Positions 8,877 through 16,592 are shown, counted from the stretch's first letter. The stretch: 35,956 nucleotides of DNA from Bradyrhizobium diazoefficiens (GCF_018129965.1 NZ_JAFCKW010000042.1:1-35956), one strand, 5' to 3'. Notes: a model not told the origin generated them from the sequence alone. A program made the numbers and translations.

Positions 8877-9566
8877 GTGAACACATCTTGCCGCCCCGCG
8901 CTCCTGGTGCTGGCCCTGATGCTCGCAGCCGCCCCCGCGCTTGCCGCATCCGGGCCGCCGCCGGGCTACGTCCTCACCGACAATGCCGATCTCGCCTTCA
9001 CCTCGCCCGACGGCGCCACCGAGATCAGGCAGTACATGAAGGACGGCGGCGATTGGGACGTCAAATGGCAGGCCTGGGCGCGGCGCGGCGCGCAGATGAC
9101 CGAGCTGAAGCCGGAGCAGGGCTAAGGCGCCGGCTTCCGCTTCACCCCGGATTCGCAATGGCTGGTGCGGATGCAGAAGACCGGCTCCGGCGAGCAGGAC
9201 CTCTATCTCTATCATCTCGAGAACGGCGCCTTCGTCAACGCTACGAAGAGATCGCTCAGCGACCTCGCCTGGGCCTATTTCCATGGCCGCCCCGACACGC
9301 GGAAGATGAAGCTCGACTACCATATCGCCGCCAACCTCGTGAAAGGCGTCGAGGACGCCTATCGCGATCTCGGCGCCAGCTGGCCCGCCAACCGCTACCT
9401 CGTGATCTCGCTGTCGGGCGAGATGGACAAGCATCCGAAAAACGTCGCGGTGAAGGGCCTCGCCGACTGGCGCTGCCGCTATGACCTCAAGACCGGAACC
9501 TTCGACGTGCCGGAGATGTTCGCGAAGGGCAACGCCGAGGCGCTGACATGGGAAATCCGGCGCTGA
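8877..9566 (+). pseudogene. Secreted hypothetical protein interrupted by an in-frame ochre codon
   Basis: The frame opens at GTG 8877, with GAGGA seven bases upstream; an in-frame ATG at 8856 is the alternative start. It begins with a clear signal peptide (PALLVLALMLAAAPALA, then ASG). After 82 codons it meets TAA at 9123-9125. The same frame is open again at once and runs 146 more codons to the TGA ending at 9566 (GAGFRFTPDSQWLVRM, later DLYLYHLENGAF). A single C-to-A change turning TAC (Tyr) into TAA would explain it, restoring GYGAGFRF. The intact secreted protein would be about 229 aa. I do not recognise the family. Only the first third carries the export signal, so the downstream part alone would not be secreted. 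Confidence 0.72.
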
Positions 9567-9784
9567 GACGTCGCCGCAGGCCTCAGGGACGCCTTATCGA
9601 TTGACACGGAGGCAAGGGAATGTTCACGTCGCCCCCCGAACTTTATCGCGACGCCATCTTGCTCGCGTGTTCGAGGCCGGCGGACTCAATCGCCGTTGCT
9701 GTCACCCTCACGATCGCAATGAAACTCCTGCGCAATCGGCTGCGTGCAGGACTGCCTCCTTTCGCAGCCCAGAAGGAATCTCCA

Positions 9785-10063
9785 TTGCAGGTCCTCGTCC
9801 GCGACAACAATATCGATCAGGCGCTCCGTGTTCTGAAGAAGAAGATGCAGCGCGAAGGTGTGTTTCGCGAGATGAAGCAGCGGCGGTCCTACGAGAAGCC
9901 GTCCGAGAAGAAGACACGCGAGAAGGGCGAGGCGATTCGCCGCGCCCGCAAGCTGGCGCGCAAGCAGATGATCCGGGAAGGCCTGCTGCCCGCGCCGCCG
10001 AAAAAGAAGCTTCCGGAGCGCAAGCCTGGCCTGCCGCAGATCAACGCCAGACCCGCGAGCTGA
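9785..10063 (+). CDS. rpsU: 30S ribosomal protein S21
   Basis: This 92-aa basic protein matches S21 throughout: QVLVRDNNIDQALRVLKKKM, then QREGVFREMK, YEKPSEKK and RRARKLARKQ, with a Lys/Pro-rich C-terminal tail. S21 binds the platform of the 30S subunit near the anti-Shine-Dalgarno helix and affects initiation. I chose the TTG at 9785 because family members begin almost exactly at M-x-VLVRDNN and an AAGGA lies seven bases upstream. The open frame extends 55 codons further upstream, but that part has no S21 similarity. Rhizobial genomes often hold several S21 paralogues, and this isolated copy with a rare start is probably an accessory one. Its stop codon lies in a hairpin shared with the convergent gene. 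Confidence 0.9.
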   Translation: MQVLVRDNNIDQALRVLKKKMQREGVFREMKQRRSYEKPSEKKTREKGEAIRRARKLARKQMIREGLLPAPPKKKLPERKPGLPQINARPAS

Positions 10064-10088
10064 ACGCGAGGCGTTCCTCGCGCTCAGC
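10059..10088. terminator. Shared hairpin formed by the stop codons of two convergent genes
   Basis: GCTGA (10059-10063) pairs with TCAGC (10084-10088), and CGCGAGG (10065-10071) pairs with CCTCGCG (10076-10082) around a CGTT loop. There is one A-C mismatch. The TGA of rpsU (10061-10063) and the TGA of the opposing CoA-transferase gene (10084-10086) both lie in the stem. It should fold in either transcript. Neither side has a clear U-tract, so factor-independent termination is uncertain. Confidence 0.6.
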
Positions 10089-11583
10089 GCGAGGGCTCGA
10101 CCATATGGAAAGCCTCATCCAGCAGATGCGGGGTGTGCTTTCCGGGCGAGAGCCGGCACGCGCGGTCGAAATAGTCCTTCAGGGCCGGCCGGAACGAGGG
10201 GTGCGCCGCATTGCCGATCACGACGGCGGCGCGCTGTTTCGGCGACAGGCCGCGCAAATCGGCAAGGCCGTGCTCCGTGACGATGATCTGCACGTCGTGC
10301 TCGGTGTGATCGACATGCGTCACCATCGGCACGATCGCCGAGATCGATCCGCCCCTGGCGGTCGATGGCGTCATGAAGATCGACAGATAGGCATTGCGAG
10401 CGAAATCGCCGGAGCCGCCGATGCCGTTCATGATGGTGGTGCCGCGAATATGGGTCGAGTTGACGTTGCCGTAGATGTCGGCCTCGATCATTCCGTTCAT
10501 CGCGATCACGCCGAGCCGCCGGATCACCTCTGGATGGTTGGAGATTTCCTGCGTGCGCAGCACGACCTTGCTCTTGAGACTTTCGATCTCGCGATCGAAT
10601 TGCGCCGTCGCCCCGGCGCTGAGCGAGAGCGCGGTGGCGGAGGCGAGCACCATCCGGCCGGAACGAACGAGATTCAGCATGCCGTCCTGCAGCACCTCGG
10701 TATAGGCGGTCAGCCCGGAGAAAGGGCCGTTCGCGAGGCCCGCCATCACGGCATTGGCGACATTGCCGACGCCGGACTGGATCGGCAGCAATTCCGGCGG
10801 CAGCCTGCCGCGGCGAACCTCGTGTCCCAGAAATTCGAGGATGTGGCCGGCGATCGCCTCGGAGGTCGCATCGGGTGCAGCGAAGCTGGTATCGCGATCC
10901 GGCGCATGGGTCTCGACCACGGCGATGACTTTGGCGGGATCGCAGCGAAACCTGGTCTCGCCGATCCTGTCGCCAGGCGCGATGATGGGAATGGGCTTGC
11001 GGTGCGGCGGCAGCCTTGTGCCGTAATAGACGTCGTGCATGCCTTGCAGTGCCGGGCTCATCCCCGAATTGACCTCGAGAATGATGTGATCGGCCTGGTC
11101 CAGCCAGGTCTTGTTGTTGCCGACGGATTTCGAGGGCACGAGGCTGCCGTCCGGCAGGATGGCGGTGACCTCGATCAGCGCGACATCCAGATGCCCGAGA
11201 AAGCCGAACCAGACATATTGCGCGACATGGCTGAGGTGGATGTCGACATAGTCCATCGCGCCGGCATTGATGCGCTCGCGCGTGACCGGATCGGACTGGT
11301 AGGGCAAGCGCAGCTGGACGCCGTTGACCTTGGCGAGCGCGCCGTCGAGCTCGGGCGCGGTCGATGCGCCGGTCCACACGCCGATCCGGAACTGCTCGCC
11401 GCGCGCATGCGCCTCGTCGATCCGCCGTGCCAGCGCCGTCGGCACCGCCTTCGGGTGCCCCGATCCGGTGAAGCCGCTCATCCCCACATTCGCGCCGTGC
11501 GGCACCAGCGCGGCGGCATCATCGGCCGACATGATCTTGGAACGATAGGCAGAAGACGCGATGCGCGAACGATCAATGGACAC
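10084..11583 (-). CDS. Acetyl-CoA hydrolase/transferase family protein, succinate CoA-transferase type
   Basis: This 499-aa cytoplasmic enzyme belongs to the acetyl-CoA hydrolase/transferase family (Cat1/ScpC/AarC-like). Its length is typical for that group. The N-terminal domain carries GFTGSGHPKAVP. The catalytic Glu that forms the glutamyl-CoA thioester is E296 in TAYTEVLQDGM. The oxyanion-type Gly loop GVGNVANAVMAGL precedes it, and the C-terminal MNGIGGSGDFARN and TEHGLADLRGL blocks are conserved. These enzymes move CoA between succinate and acetate or propionate, or act as hydrolases. In rhizobia they link acetate or propionate handling to the TCA cycle. The gene is monocistronic and convergent with rpsU. 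The exact acyl donor is not decidable from sequence. Confidence 0.92.
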   Translation of the reverse strand: MSIDRSRIASSAYRSKIMSADDAAALVPHGANVGMSGFTGSGHPKAVPTALARRIDEAHARGEQFRIGVWTGASTAPELDGALAKVNGVQLRLPYQSDPVTRERINAGAMDYVDIHLSHVAQYVWFGFLGHLDVALIEVTAILPDGSLVPSKSVGNNKTWLDQADHIILEVNSGMSPALQGMHDVYYGTRLPPHRKPIPIIAPGDRIGETRFRCDPAKVIAVVETHAPDRDTSFAAPDATSEAIAGHILEFLGHEVRRGRLPPELLPIQSGVGNVANAVMAGLANGPFSGLTAYTEVLQDGMLNLVRSGRMVLASATALSLSAGATAQFDREIESLKSKVVLRTQEISNHPEVIRRLGVIAMNGMIEADIYGNVNSTHIRGTTIMNGIGGSGDFARNAYLSIFMTPSTARGGSISAIVPMVTHVDHTEHDVQIIVTEHGLADLRGLSPKQRAAVVIGNAAHPSFRPALKDYFDRACRLSPGKHTPHLLDEAFHMVEPSR

Positions 11584-11790
11584 GTGAACCTCTCTGGTTT
11601 CGAGGGCTTCTCCATCAAAATCGATCGTCTGCGGATGATCTGGATCAAGCGTGCCGCATGGGCGGTATCACGCCGGCATGACTAGGCGCGAACATCGAGG
11701 CGAATCCAAAGCGGACCCCGGATCGTGACGTCTGGATGACAGCGAGGCCCGCGATCGGCCGGCTTGCGTCTCAGCAGGTCCGGACCTTCG

Positions 11791-11916
11791 TCACATCAGC
11801 CGCCGCTTTGCGGCGCTCACTTCGGCGAATTCGGCGTCGGGATGGCTGACGATGGTGGCGACCATGATGCCGCTGATGATCAGCGACCACGCGGTATTCC
11901 AACAAATCCAGAACAT
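11791..11916 (-). CDS. Small putative membrane protein, 41 aa
   Basis: The ATG at 11916 is preceded by a strong GGAGG seven bases upstream, so the start is well supported. The product has one hydrophobic stretch at about residues 2-26 (CWNTAWSLIISGIMVATIV) followed by a charged tail ending KRRLM. It is probably a single-pass inner-membrane microprotein. I know of no function. It stands alone upstream of the CoA-transferase gene on the same strand. Confidence 0.6.
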   Translation of the reverse strand: MFWICWNTAWSLIISGIMVATIVSHPDAEFAEVSAAKRRLM

Positions 11917-12024
11917 CTGCCAGCCTCCGTTCGATCGCCACCGCCTGCGGGGCTCAAGCTAACGGCAGGACACGGCTGCCGTTCCCGCCGATTGCGGCAC
12001 GGCAAGGTGCGGCAAAGCGCAGCG

Positions 12025-12201
12025 CTATTTTGTGTTGGTCTGTGGGTCGTTGCGATCGGTGTGACCGGTGTGGCGCTTTGCCACGACGTCTTCGTCCTGC
12101 TCGCCTTCGCGCGGACGCGGCGGCGGCTTGGGCTGGCCGGCCTGGCCGCCATGCTTGCCGCCCATGTCGGGCTTGCCGACGAGATCGTTGTCACGGGACA
12201 T
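12025..12201 (-). CDS. Small hydrophilic hypothetical protein, 58 aa
   Basis: This ATG-started frame encodes a fully hydrophilic, low-complexity product: Gly/Lys-rich at first (KPDMGGKHGGQAGQ), then PKPPPRPRE, an acidic EQDED patch and a His/Asn/Thr-rich end. It looks intrinsically disordered. Such short Gly/Pro/charged proteins are common in Bradyrhizobium and their function is not known. No good Shine-Dalgarno sequence precedes the ATG, so the call rests on composition and on an uninterrupted frame between flanking genes. Confidence 0.45.
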   Translation of the reverse strand: MSRDNDLVGKPDMGGKHGGQAGQPKPPPRPREGEQDEDVVAKRHTGHTDRNDPQTNTK

Positions 12202-12350
12202 GCCAAGTCAATGCGCCGGCGCGGGATTGGTTCGCGAATGTGCCGCTGTTTTCGCCTGTGAACGAGTTCATAGGATCGTCGTTGTTTGCAGTGCACGATG
12301 GTTTGCAGCGCACCGGCGCATGCAACGATCGACCCGTGGATTTTGGCCTG

Positions 12351-12485
12351 ATGCGGAAACAACTCGTCGCCTGGACCATCCTGACGTCCGTCCTGGTTGC
12401 AGTGGCCGTGTGGACCGTGCTTGGCCCGCCCGAGCCGACCGGCCCGCATCTGCCGTTTCGCGACCTGACCGCGGCGGTGCGCTAG
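12351..12485 (+). CDS. Small single-pass membrane protein, 44 aa
   Basis: The frame encodes a short basic start (MRKQ), one transmembrane segment at about residues 5-24 (VAWTILTSVLVAVAVWTVL) and a Pro-rich exposed tail (GPPEPTGPHLPF). The ribosome-binding site is weak; an in-frame GTG at 12336 is an alternative start. The TAG stop falls within the first arm of the palindromic repeat at 12482-12590, so insertion of that repeat may have set the C-terminus. Function unknown. Confidence 0.42.
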   Translation: MRKQLVAWTILTSVLVAVAVWTVLGPPEPTGPHLPFRDLTAAVR

Positions 12486-12590
12486 AGCTTTTTCGTTCTG
12501 ATTGGATCAGAACCGAAGCTCTAGAGTTTCGCTTTGACGCGTTTTCTTCACGCGAACCGGTCTCCACTTCGCTCAAAAACGCTCTTGCCA
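12482..12590. repeat. RIME-like palindromic repeat
   Basis: It opens with CTAGAGCTT (12482-12490), paired with AAGCTCTAG (12516-12524). The inner arms TTCTGAT (12496-12502) and ATCAGAA (12506-12512) are also complementary. It continues through TTCTTCACGCGAACCGG to AAAACGCTCT. I recognise this sequence as a dispersed intergenic mosaic repeat of alphaproteobacteria. It lies upstream of the lactonase gene and supplies the stop codon of the 44-aa ORF. Confidence 0.75.
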
Positions 12591-12702
12591 CCGATACGAT
12601 TTCGGCATCGATCGATCCCCATTGGAATTTGGTGCGGCGGCACGCATGCCGCTATCCTCCGCGGCAAAACAACAAGGCCGGACCGGCTGTAGGAGGATGC
12701 CC

Positions 12703-13836
12703 ATGTTCAGACCAACACGCCGCACCGCCTTGCGCGCTGCGTTCGCCGCGACCCTCGCGTTGCTTGCCCTCGTTCCCGGAGTCCCCGCCGCCATGGCTGA
12801 CACCTTCGCCTATGTCGGCAACGCCGACAGCAACGACATCAGCGTGTTCAGGATGGCCGGGACCGGCGAGATGACCCTGGTGCAGACCGCAGCCTTCCCC
12901 GGCGTCGAGAAGCCCGGCTCTTCGACGCCGCTCGCGATCACCCCCGACCATCGCGTGCTGATCGCCGGCGTGCGCTCGCAGCCGTTCCTCGCGGTGAGCT
13001 TTGCCATCGATCCCACAACGGGCCAGCTCAGCCATATCGGCAACGGGCCGCTCGCCGACAGCATGGCGAACATCGCAACCGACCACAGCGGCAAGGTGCT
13101 GTTCAGCGCCTCCTATGGCGGCAACAAGGTCGCGCTCAATCCGCTTCAGGCAAACGGCGTCGTGGCCGAGCCGAAGCAGGTGATCCCGACCGGGCTCAAC
13201 GCGCACGCGTTCCTGCCCTCGCCCGACAACCGCTTCGTGTTCGCGACCAATCTCGGCTCCGACCAGGTGCTGAGCTTCGCGTTCGATGCGACCGCCGGCA
13301 CGCTGACGCCGAACGATCCGCCCGCCATCAAGGTGCCGGAGAAATCCGGGCCGCGGCACTTCGTGTTCCACCCCAATGGCAGCTTCGTCTATCTGATCCA
13401 CGAGTTGAACGGCGATGTCGCGGTGTTCGGCTATGAGGCGAGGAGCGGCGCGTGGAACGAGATCCAGCGCACCACCGCGCTGCCGGAAGGATTTTCCGGC
13501 CAGAAAGACGCTGGTCATAAGCCTTGGGCCGCCGACATCCACATCACCCCGGACGGGCGCTTCCTCTACGCCTCCGAGCGCACCAGCAACACGCTCACCG
13601 GCTACAGGGTCGACGGGACCAGCGGCAGGCTGACCACGATCGGCAGCGTTGCGACCGAGAAGCAGCCGCGCGGCTTCCACATCGACCCCTCCGGCCGCTA
13701 CCTCGCCGCGGTCGGCGAGATCTCGAACAGCATGACGGTCTATGCCATCGACCAGGATAGCGGCGCGCTGACCGCGCTGAAGTCCTATCCGACCGGGAAG
13801 AAGCCGAACTGGGTGGAGTTCTTGAATTTGCCGTGA
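12703..13836 (+). CDS. Secreted lactonase-family seven-bladed beta-propeller (6-phosphogluconolactonase-like fold)
   Basis: This 377-aa protein starts with an export signal containing twin arginines (TRRTALRAAFAATLALLAL to PAAMA), possibly Tat-dependent. The mature part is a chain of propeller blades with recurring TFAYVGNADSNDISVF, HAFLPSPDNRFVFATNLG, RHFVFHPNGSFVYLIHEL and FHIDPSGRYLAAVGE blocks. These are typical of the lactonase/3-carboxymuconate cyclase-like family. The fold is clear but the reaction is not: cytosolic members hydrolyse 6-phosphogluconolactone, while exported ones are mostly uncharacterised. An AGGAGG at 12691-12696 fixes the start at 12703. No pathway partner lies next to it. 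Confidence 0.88.
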   Translation: MFRPTRRTALRAAFAATLALLALVPGVPAAMADTFAYVGNADSNDISVFRMAGTGEMTLVQTAAFPGVEKPGSSTPLAITPDHRVLIAGVRSQPFLAVSFAIDPTTGQLSHIGNGPLADSMANIATDHSGKVLFSASYGGNKVALNPLQANGVVAEPKQVIPTGLNAHAFLPSPDNRFVFATNLGSDQVLSFAFDATAGTLTPNDPPAIKVPEKSGPRHFVFHPNGSFVYLIHELNGDVAVFGYEARSGAWNEIQRTTALPEGFSGQKDAGHKPWAADIHITPDGRFLYASERTSNTLTGYRVDGTSGRLTTIGSVATEKQPRGFHIDPSGRYLAAVGEISNSMTVYAIDQDSGALTALKSYPTGKKPNWVEFLNLP

Positions 13837-13858
13837 GGGATTGCATCCACGGAGCCAT

Positions 13859-13984
13859 CGTCATGCCCGGGCTTTTCCCGCCTGCGCGGCCGAAGCCGCT
13901 TCGGCGAGGCGAAGGCCTAGGCATCCACGTTCTTCTTTCCGCGTGGCTGAGGCGTGGATGGCCGGGACAAGCCCGGCCATGACG
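13859..13984. repeat. Palindromic repeat with CGTCATG/CATGACG ends
   Basis: Outer arms CGTCATG (13859-13865) and CATGACG (13978-13984) enclose inner pairs, including GCATCCACG with CGTGGATG. Its first 46 bases are the near-identical inverted partner of 7646-7691. The rest of the 323-bp gap between the lactonase and HlyD genes (13985-14159) shows nothing I can interpret. Confidence 0.75.
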
Positions 13985-14159
13985 AGTTCGCGGGGCTGCC
14001 AGCGAACCTTTTTCTCCTTGCGGCGACTCATTCAACGGGCGGCATCGCGCCGCCTGCGCTGCGGCATTTCTCATCCGGCCGGACCCATCACCTGGCCTTG
14101 GCCCCTCGCGGCGGCTTCTGCTAACGATGAGGCCGTCGAGGCCCCAACCGGAATGACCG

Positions 14160-15044
14160 ATGCGTCCATTGCCTGCGCGTTCCCTTTCCCGACATTGCGT
14201 TGCGCTCACCGGGCTGCTGCTGTGCGCCCAGCCCGTGCTCGCCGCCGATGACGACGCGCCCAAGGGGCCGGCGGTCACGGTGCTGAAGGTCGCAAAATCC
14301 TGCTTCTCGGACATCGTCGAGGCGACCGGCACGATCATCGCGCGCGAGGAGACCTCGGTGCGGCCGGAGCGTCCCGGCCTGAAGGTCACGGACGTGCTGG
14401 CGGAAGCCGGCGACACCACCACGGCCGGCCAGGTGCTGGCGCGGCTGGCCCTGCCGGAAGGCGGCTCGCTGCAGGTCACGGCCCCCGTGGCGGGTGTGAT
14501 CGCCACCTCGACGGCGCAGATCGGCAATCTCGCCTCGGCCAAGGGCGAAGCGCTGTTCACGATCGTGGCCCGCAGCGAATACGATCTCGTCGGCATGGTG
14601 GCGACCAGCGACATCAAGCGGCTTGCGATCAACCAGCCGGCGACCGTGCGCTTCGCAGGTGCCGGCGACATCGACGGCAAGGTGCGCCGCATCGGGCCGA
14701 CCGTGGAGCCCAACATCCAGCAGGGCCTCGTCTACATCGCCATTTCCTCGCAGAAGCGGCTGCTGCTGAACGCGAGCGGGCGTGCGCTGATCAAGACCGG
14801 GCAGAGCTGCAACGTCGCGGTGCCGCTGACCTCGGTGCAATATTCCTCCGCCGGCACCGTGGTGCAGGTGATCCGCCGCAACCGCGTCGAGACCAAGCGC
14901 GTCGAGACCGGGTTGATGTCGGGCGGCAATATCGAGGTGCGCGAAGGCCTCAACGAAGGCGACATCGTCGTCGCCCGCGCCGGCGCGCTGCTCCGCGAAG
15001 GCGATCCGGTGCGTCCGGTGATGGCTGCGGAAGCGGCGAAGTAG
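14160..15044 (+). CDS. HlyD/MFP-type periplasmic adaptor subunit, orphan
   Basis: This 294-aa protein has a signal peptide (about residues 1-28) and a lipoyl-like half-motif (VLKVAKSCFSDIVEATGTII, then AEAGDTTTAGQVLARL). A second lipoyl half follows (LQVTAPVAGVIATSTAQIGN), then a beta-barrel region (about 130-215) and a membrane-proximal domain ending NEGDIVVARAGALL. This is the layout of RND-efflux adaptors, but the helical hairpin between the lipoyl halves is very short. No inner-membrane pump or TolC gene lies nearby. Family members join an inner-membrane transporter to an outer-membrane channel. Here it may serve a pump encoded elsewhere. A GGA-containing ribosome-binding site precedes the ATG. 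Confidence 0.86.
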   Translation: MRPLPARSLSRHCVALTGLLLCAQPVLAADDDAPKGPAVTVLKVAKSCFSDIVEATGTIIAREETSVRPERPGLKVTDVLAEAGDTTTAGQVLARLALPEGGSLQVTAPVAGVIATSTAQIGNLASAKGEALFTIVARSEYDLVGMVATSDIKRLAINQPATVRFAGAGDIDGKVRRIGPTVEPNIQQGLVYIAISSQKRLLLNASGRALIKTGQSCNVAVPLTSVQYSSAGTVVQVIRRNRVETKRVETGLMSGGNIEVREGLNEGDIVVARAGALLREGDPVRPVMAAEAAK

Positions 15045-15051
15045 CAGGTTC

Positions 15052-15186
15052 TCGTGTCCCGGACGCGTGCAGCGTACAACGCTGCCGCGCAGAGCCGGGA
15101 CCCATCTCGACACACAGCAACCGTCTAGAAAACTGGGGCCCGGCTCAGCGTCGCATCATTGCATGATGCGCCGCGTCCGGGCACGA
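15052..15186. repeat. Palindromic repeat, CCGGGACCC family
   Basis: The ends TCGTGTCCCGGACGCG (15052-15067) and CGCGTCCGGGCACGA (15172-15186) are complementary apart from a one-base gap. The inner GCATCATTGCATGATGC arm is shared with 32384-32400, allowing two changes. It lies between two convergent genes. Confidence 0.75.
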
Positions 15187-15220
15187 CAGACCTCGGACTT
15201 TGGAAAACCTGGTTGCTGCG

Positions 15221-15309
15221 CAGGGTGGGCAGAACGAAGCGTGCCCACCAGCCTAGATCATACCGTGGAGAGATGGTGGGCGCGGCGCGTTGCGCCTTTT
15301 CCCACCCTG
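15221..15309. repeat. Palindromic repeat, GGGTGGGC family
   Basis: Perfect 9-bp ends CAGGGTGGG (15221-15229) and CCCACCCTG (15301-15309) enclose GCGTGCCCACC and GGTGGGCGCGG. It differs from the CCGGGACCC family that it follows, so two repeat families sit in tandem between the HlyD and caspase-fold genes. Confidence 0.72.
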
Positions 15310-15319
15310 CAATCTGCGG

Positions 15320-16168
15320 CTAGCCGCCGGCTGCGTCGAAACGGACGTCTTCGAGCAGCGAGGAGGAGACGGTCGGGACCTGGTCGCCTTCGGAGGCGCG
15401 GGAGATGGCGAGGCGGGTCTTGTTGAACACGCTTTCGGCGCTGCCCTGCGCGTTGAGATGGCCGAGCAGTTCGCTGACCAGCGTGCTGTGCTCGCCCTTG
15501 CCGTCGTCGGCGACCTTGCCGGGCGCAGCCGAGGTGAGGATCAGCGCATTGTCCGGCGCATTGATCGGGGCGAGGCCGTGGCTGTAGGAGCGGAAGCGGC
15601 GCTCGTAAGGATTGCGGCGCGAGGCATCGACGACGACGAGCTTGGCCTTGGCGCCCTGCTCTTTCATCATGTCGAGCACGCCGTCGATGGAGACGCCCTG
15701 GCGGCGGACGTCGCTTTCCTTCCAGATCACGGCATCGACCGGCAGCATGTAGCTCTGGCGTCCGGCCTGGACGCCGAAGCCGCCGAAGAACAGCATGACG
15801 ACGGTGTCGTGCTTGATCCGGGACTTCAGGCGATTGACGGCGCGGACCATGTCGTCCCTGGTCGCGTCTTCCACCATGTCGACGTCATAGCCATTCCTGC
15901 GAAGGCTCGACGACAGCGCGCGGGCGTCGTTGATCGACTGCGTCAGCGGCGCGCCGGCGTCGGGATAATGTCCATTGCCGATTACGAGGGCGAGGCGCGA
16001 GGCCTGGCCGATCGAGCCGGTGACCTGGTCGGTCGTCACGGCCTTGGCGGCATCAAGCGCACGCATGTTGAGAGCAGCATGGGCGCCGATCACGAGCGAG
16101 GCCGTCCCGATGAGGGCTGCGGCCACCGCGATCGTGCGTCGGGAAATGTCGAGCTGCTTTACATTCAT
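15320..16168 (-). CDS. Caspase-fold (peptidase C14 p20-like) protein lacking both catalytic residues
   Basis: This 282-aa protein has an N-terminal signal anchor (about residues 12-32) and a caspase/metacaspase p20 domain from about 57 to 270. The fold landmarks are plain: RLALVIGNGHY, then SINDARALSSSLRRNGYDV, the HDTVVMLFF strand, and YMLPVDA. The catalytic His normally found in a GHG motif is replaced by Phe131 (FGGFGVQ). The catalytic Cys of DACR is Ser183 (VVDASRRNP). It therefore cannot work as a standard Cys-His protease and is probably a binding or scaffold pseudo-enzyme in the periplasm or at the membrane. Bacterial caspase-fold proteins are common in Bradyrhizobium. No adjacent partner suggests a pathway. 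The ATG start is preceded by AGGA. Confidence 0.88.
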   Translation of the reverse strand: MNVKQLDISRRTIAVAAALIGTASLVIGAHAALNMRALDAAKAVTTDQVTGSIGQASRLALVIGNGHYPDAGAPLTQSINDARALSSSLRRNGYDVDMVEDATRDDMVRAVNRLKSRIKHDTVVMLFFGGFGVQAGRQSYMLPVDAVIWKESDVRRQGVSIDGVLDMMKEQGAKAKLVVVDASRRNPYERRFRSYSHGLAPINAPDNALILTSAAPGKVADDGKGEHSTLVSELLGHLNAQGSAESVFNKTRLAISRASEGDQVPTVSSSLLEDVRFDAAGG

Positions 16169-16592
16169 CTCGCTTCATTCCTGTCAGTGCCAAAGACCAG
16201 CCAAGCGCGCGCACACAGTTTCAGTAGCGCGATGGCGTCTTCAGGTTTGAGGGATTGGCCCGGGGTGTGCCCCCGAATTGCGCGCAATTTGCGGCACCGC
16301 ACCAAACAAACCCTTAACCGGATATCGGCTCCCCGGCAAGACATTGCCCAAAATTTGGGCTAAGTCGCTGAATTGACTAGTTAATCGACCAAACCAAACC
16401 TGCATGTTTTTCCCGCCCCCGCAGCCGTGCGGGACGGAGTTATGCAGCCCTCATGCCGGCTTTTTCCGTGACGTCTGTCACATTTGTATTTCCTGCGAAT
16501 CCGGGTAGCCTTTTCAAATACTTGCAGGGGGTGGCACGCAGGTGGGAGCGTGCCGGCCGGCCCCCGGCCGAGGCCCCGCGACCAGGTATTTC
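16169..16592. promoter_or_regulatory. Divergent intergenic region with a 15-bp palindrome
   Basis: This 424-bp region separates two divergent genes and must hold both promoters. From about 16300 to 16410 it is clearly more AT-rich than its surroundings. It contains the palindrome GCCCAAAATTTGGGC (16346-16360; 7-bp arms, central A), a candidate operator. I cannot assign -35/-10 boxes with confidence. In-frame codons between 16542 and 16592 could extend the downstream protein by 17 residues. Confidence 0.35.

Noticed and set aside
9601..11685. A 694-codon plus-strand frame across rpsU and the CoA-transferase gene
   Set aside because: It overlaps two recognisable genes in other frames and shows no family features.
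12482..12590. Considered as a tRNA or structured RNA because of its strong stems
   Set aside because: Stem spacing does not fit a tRNA cloverleaf, and the sequence matches a known dispersed alphaproteobacterial palindromic repeat.
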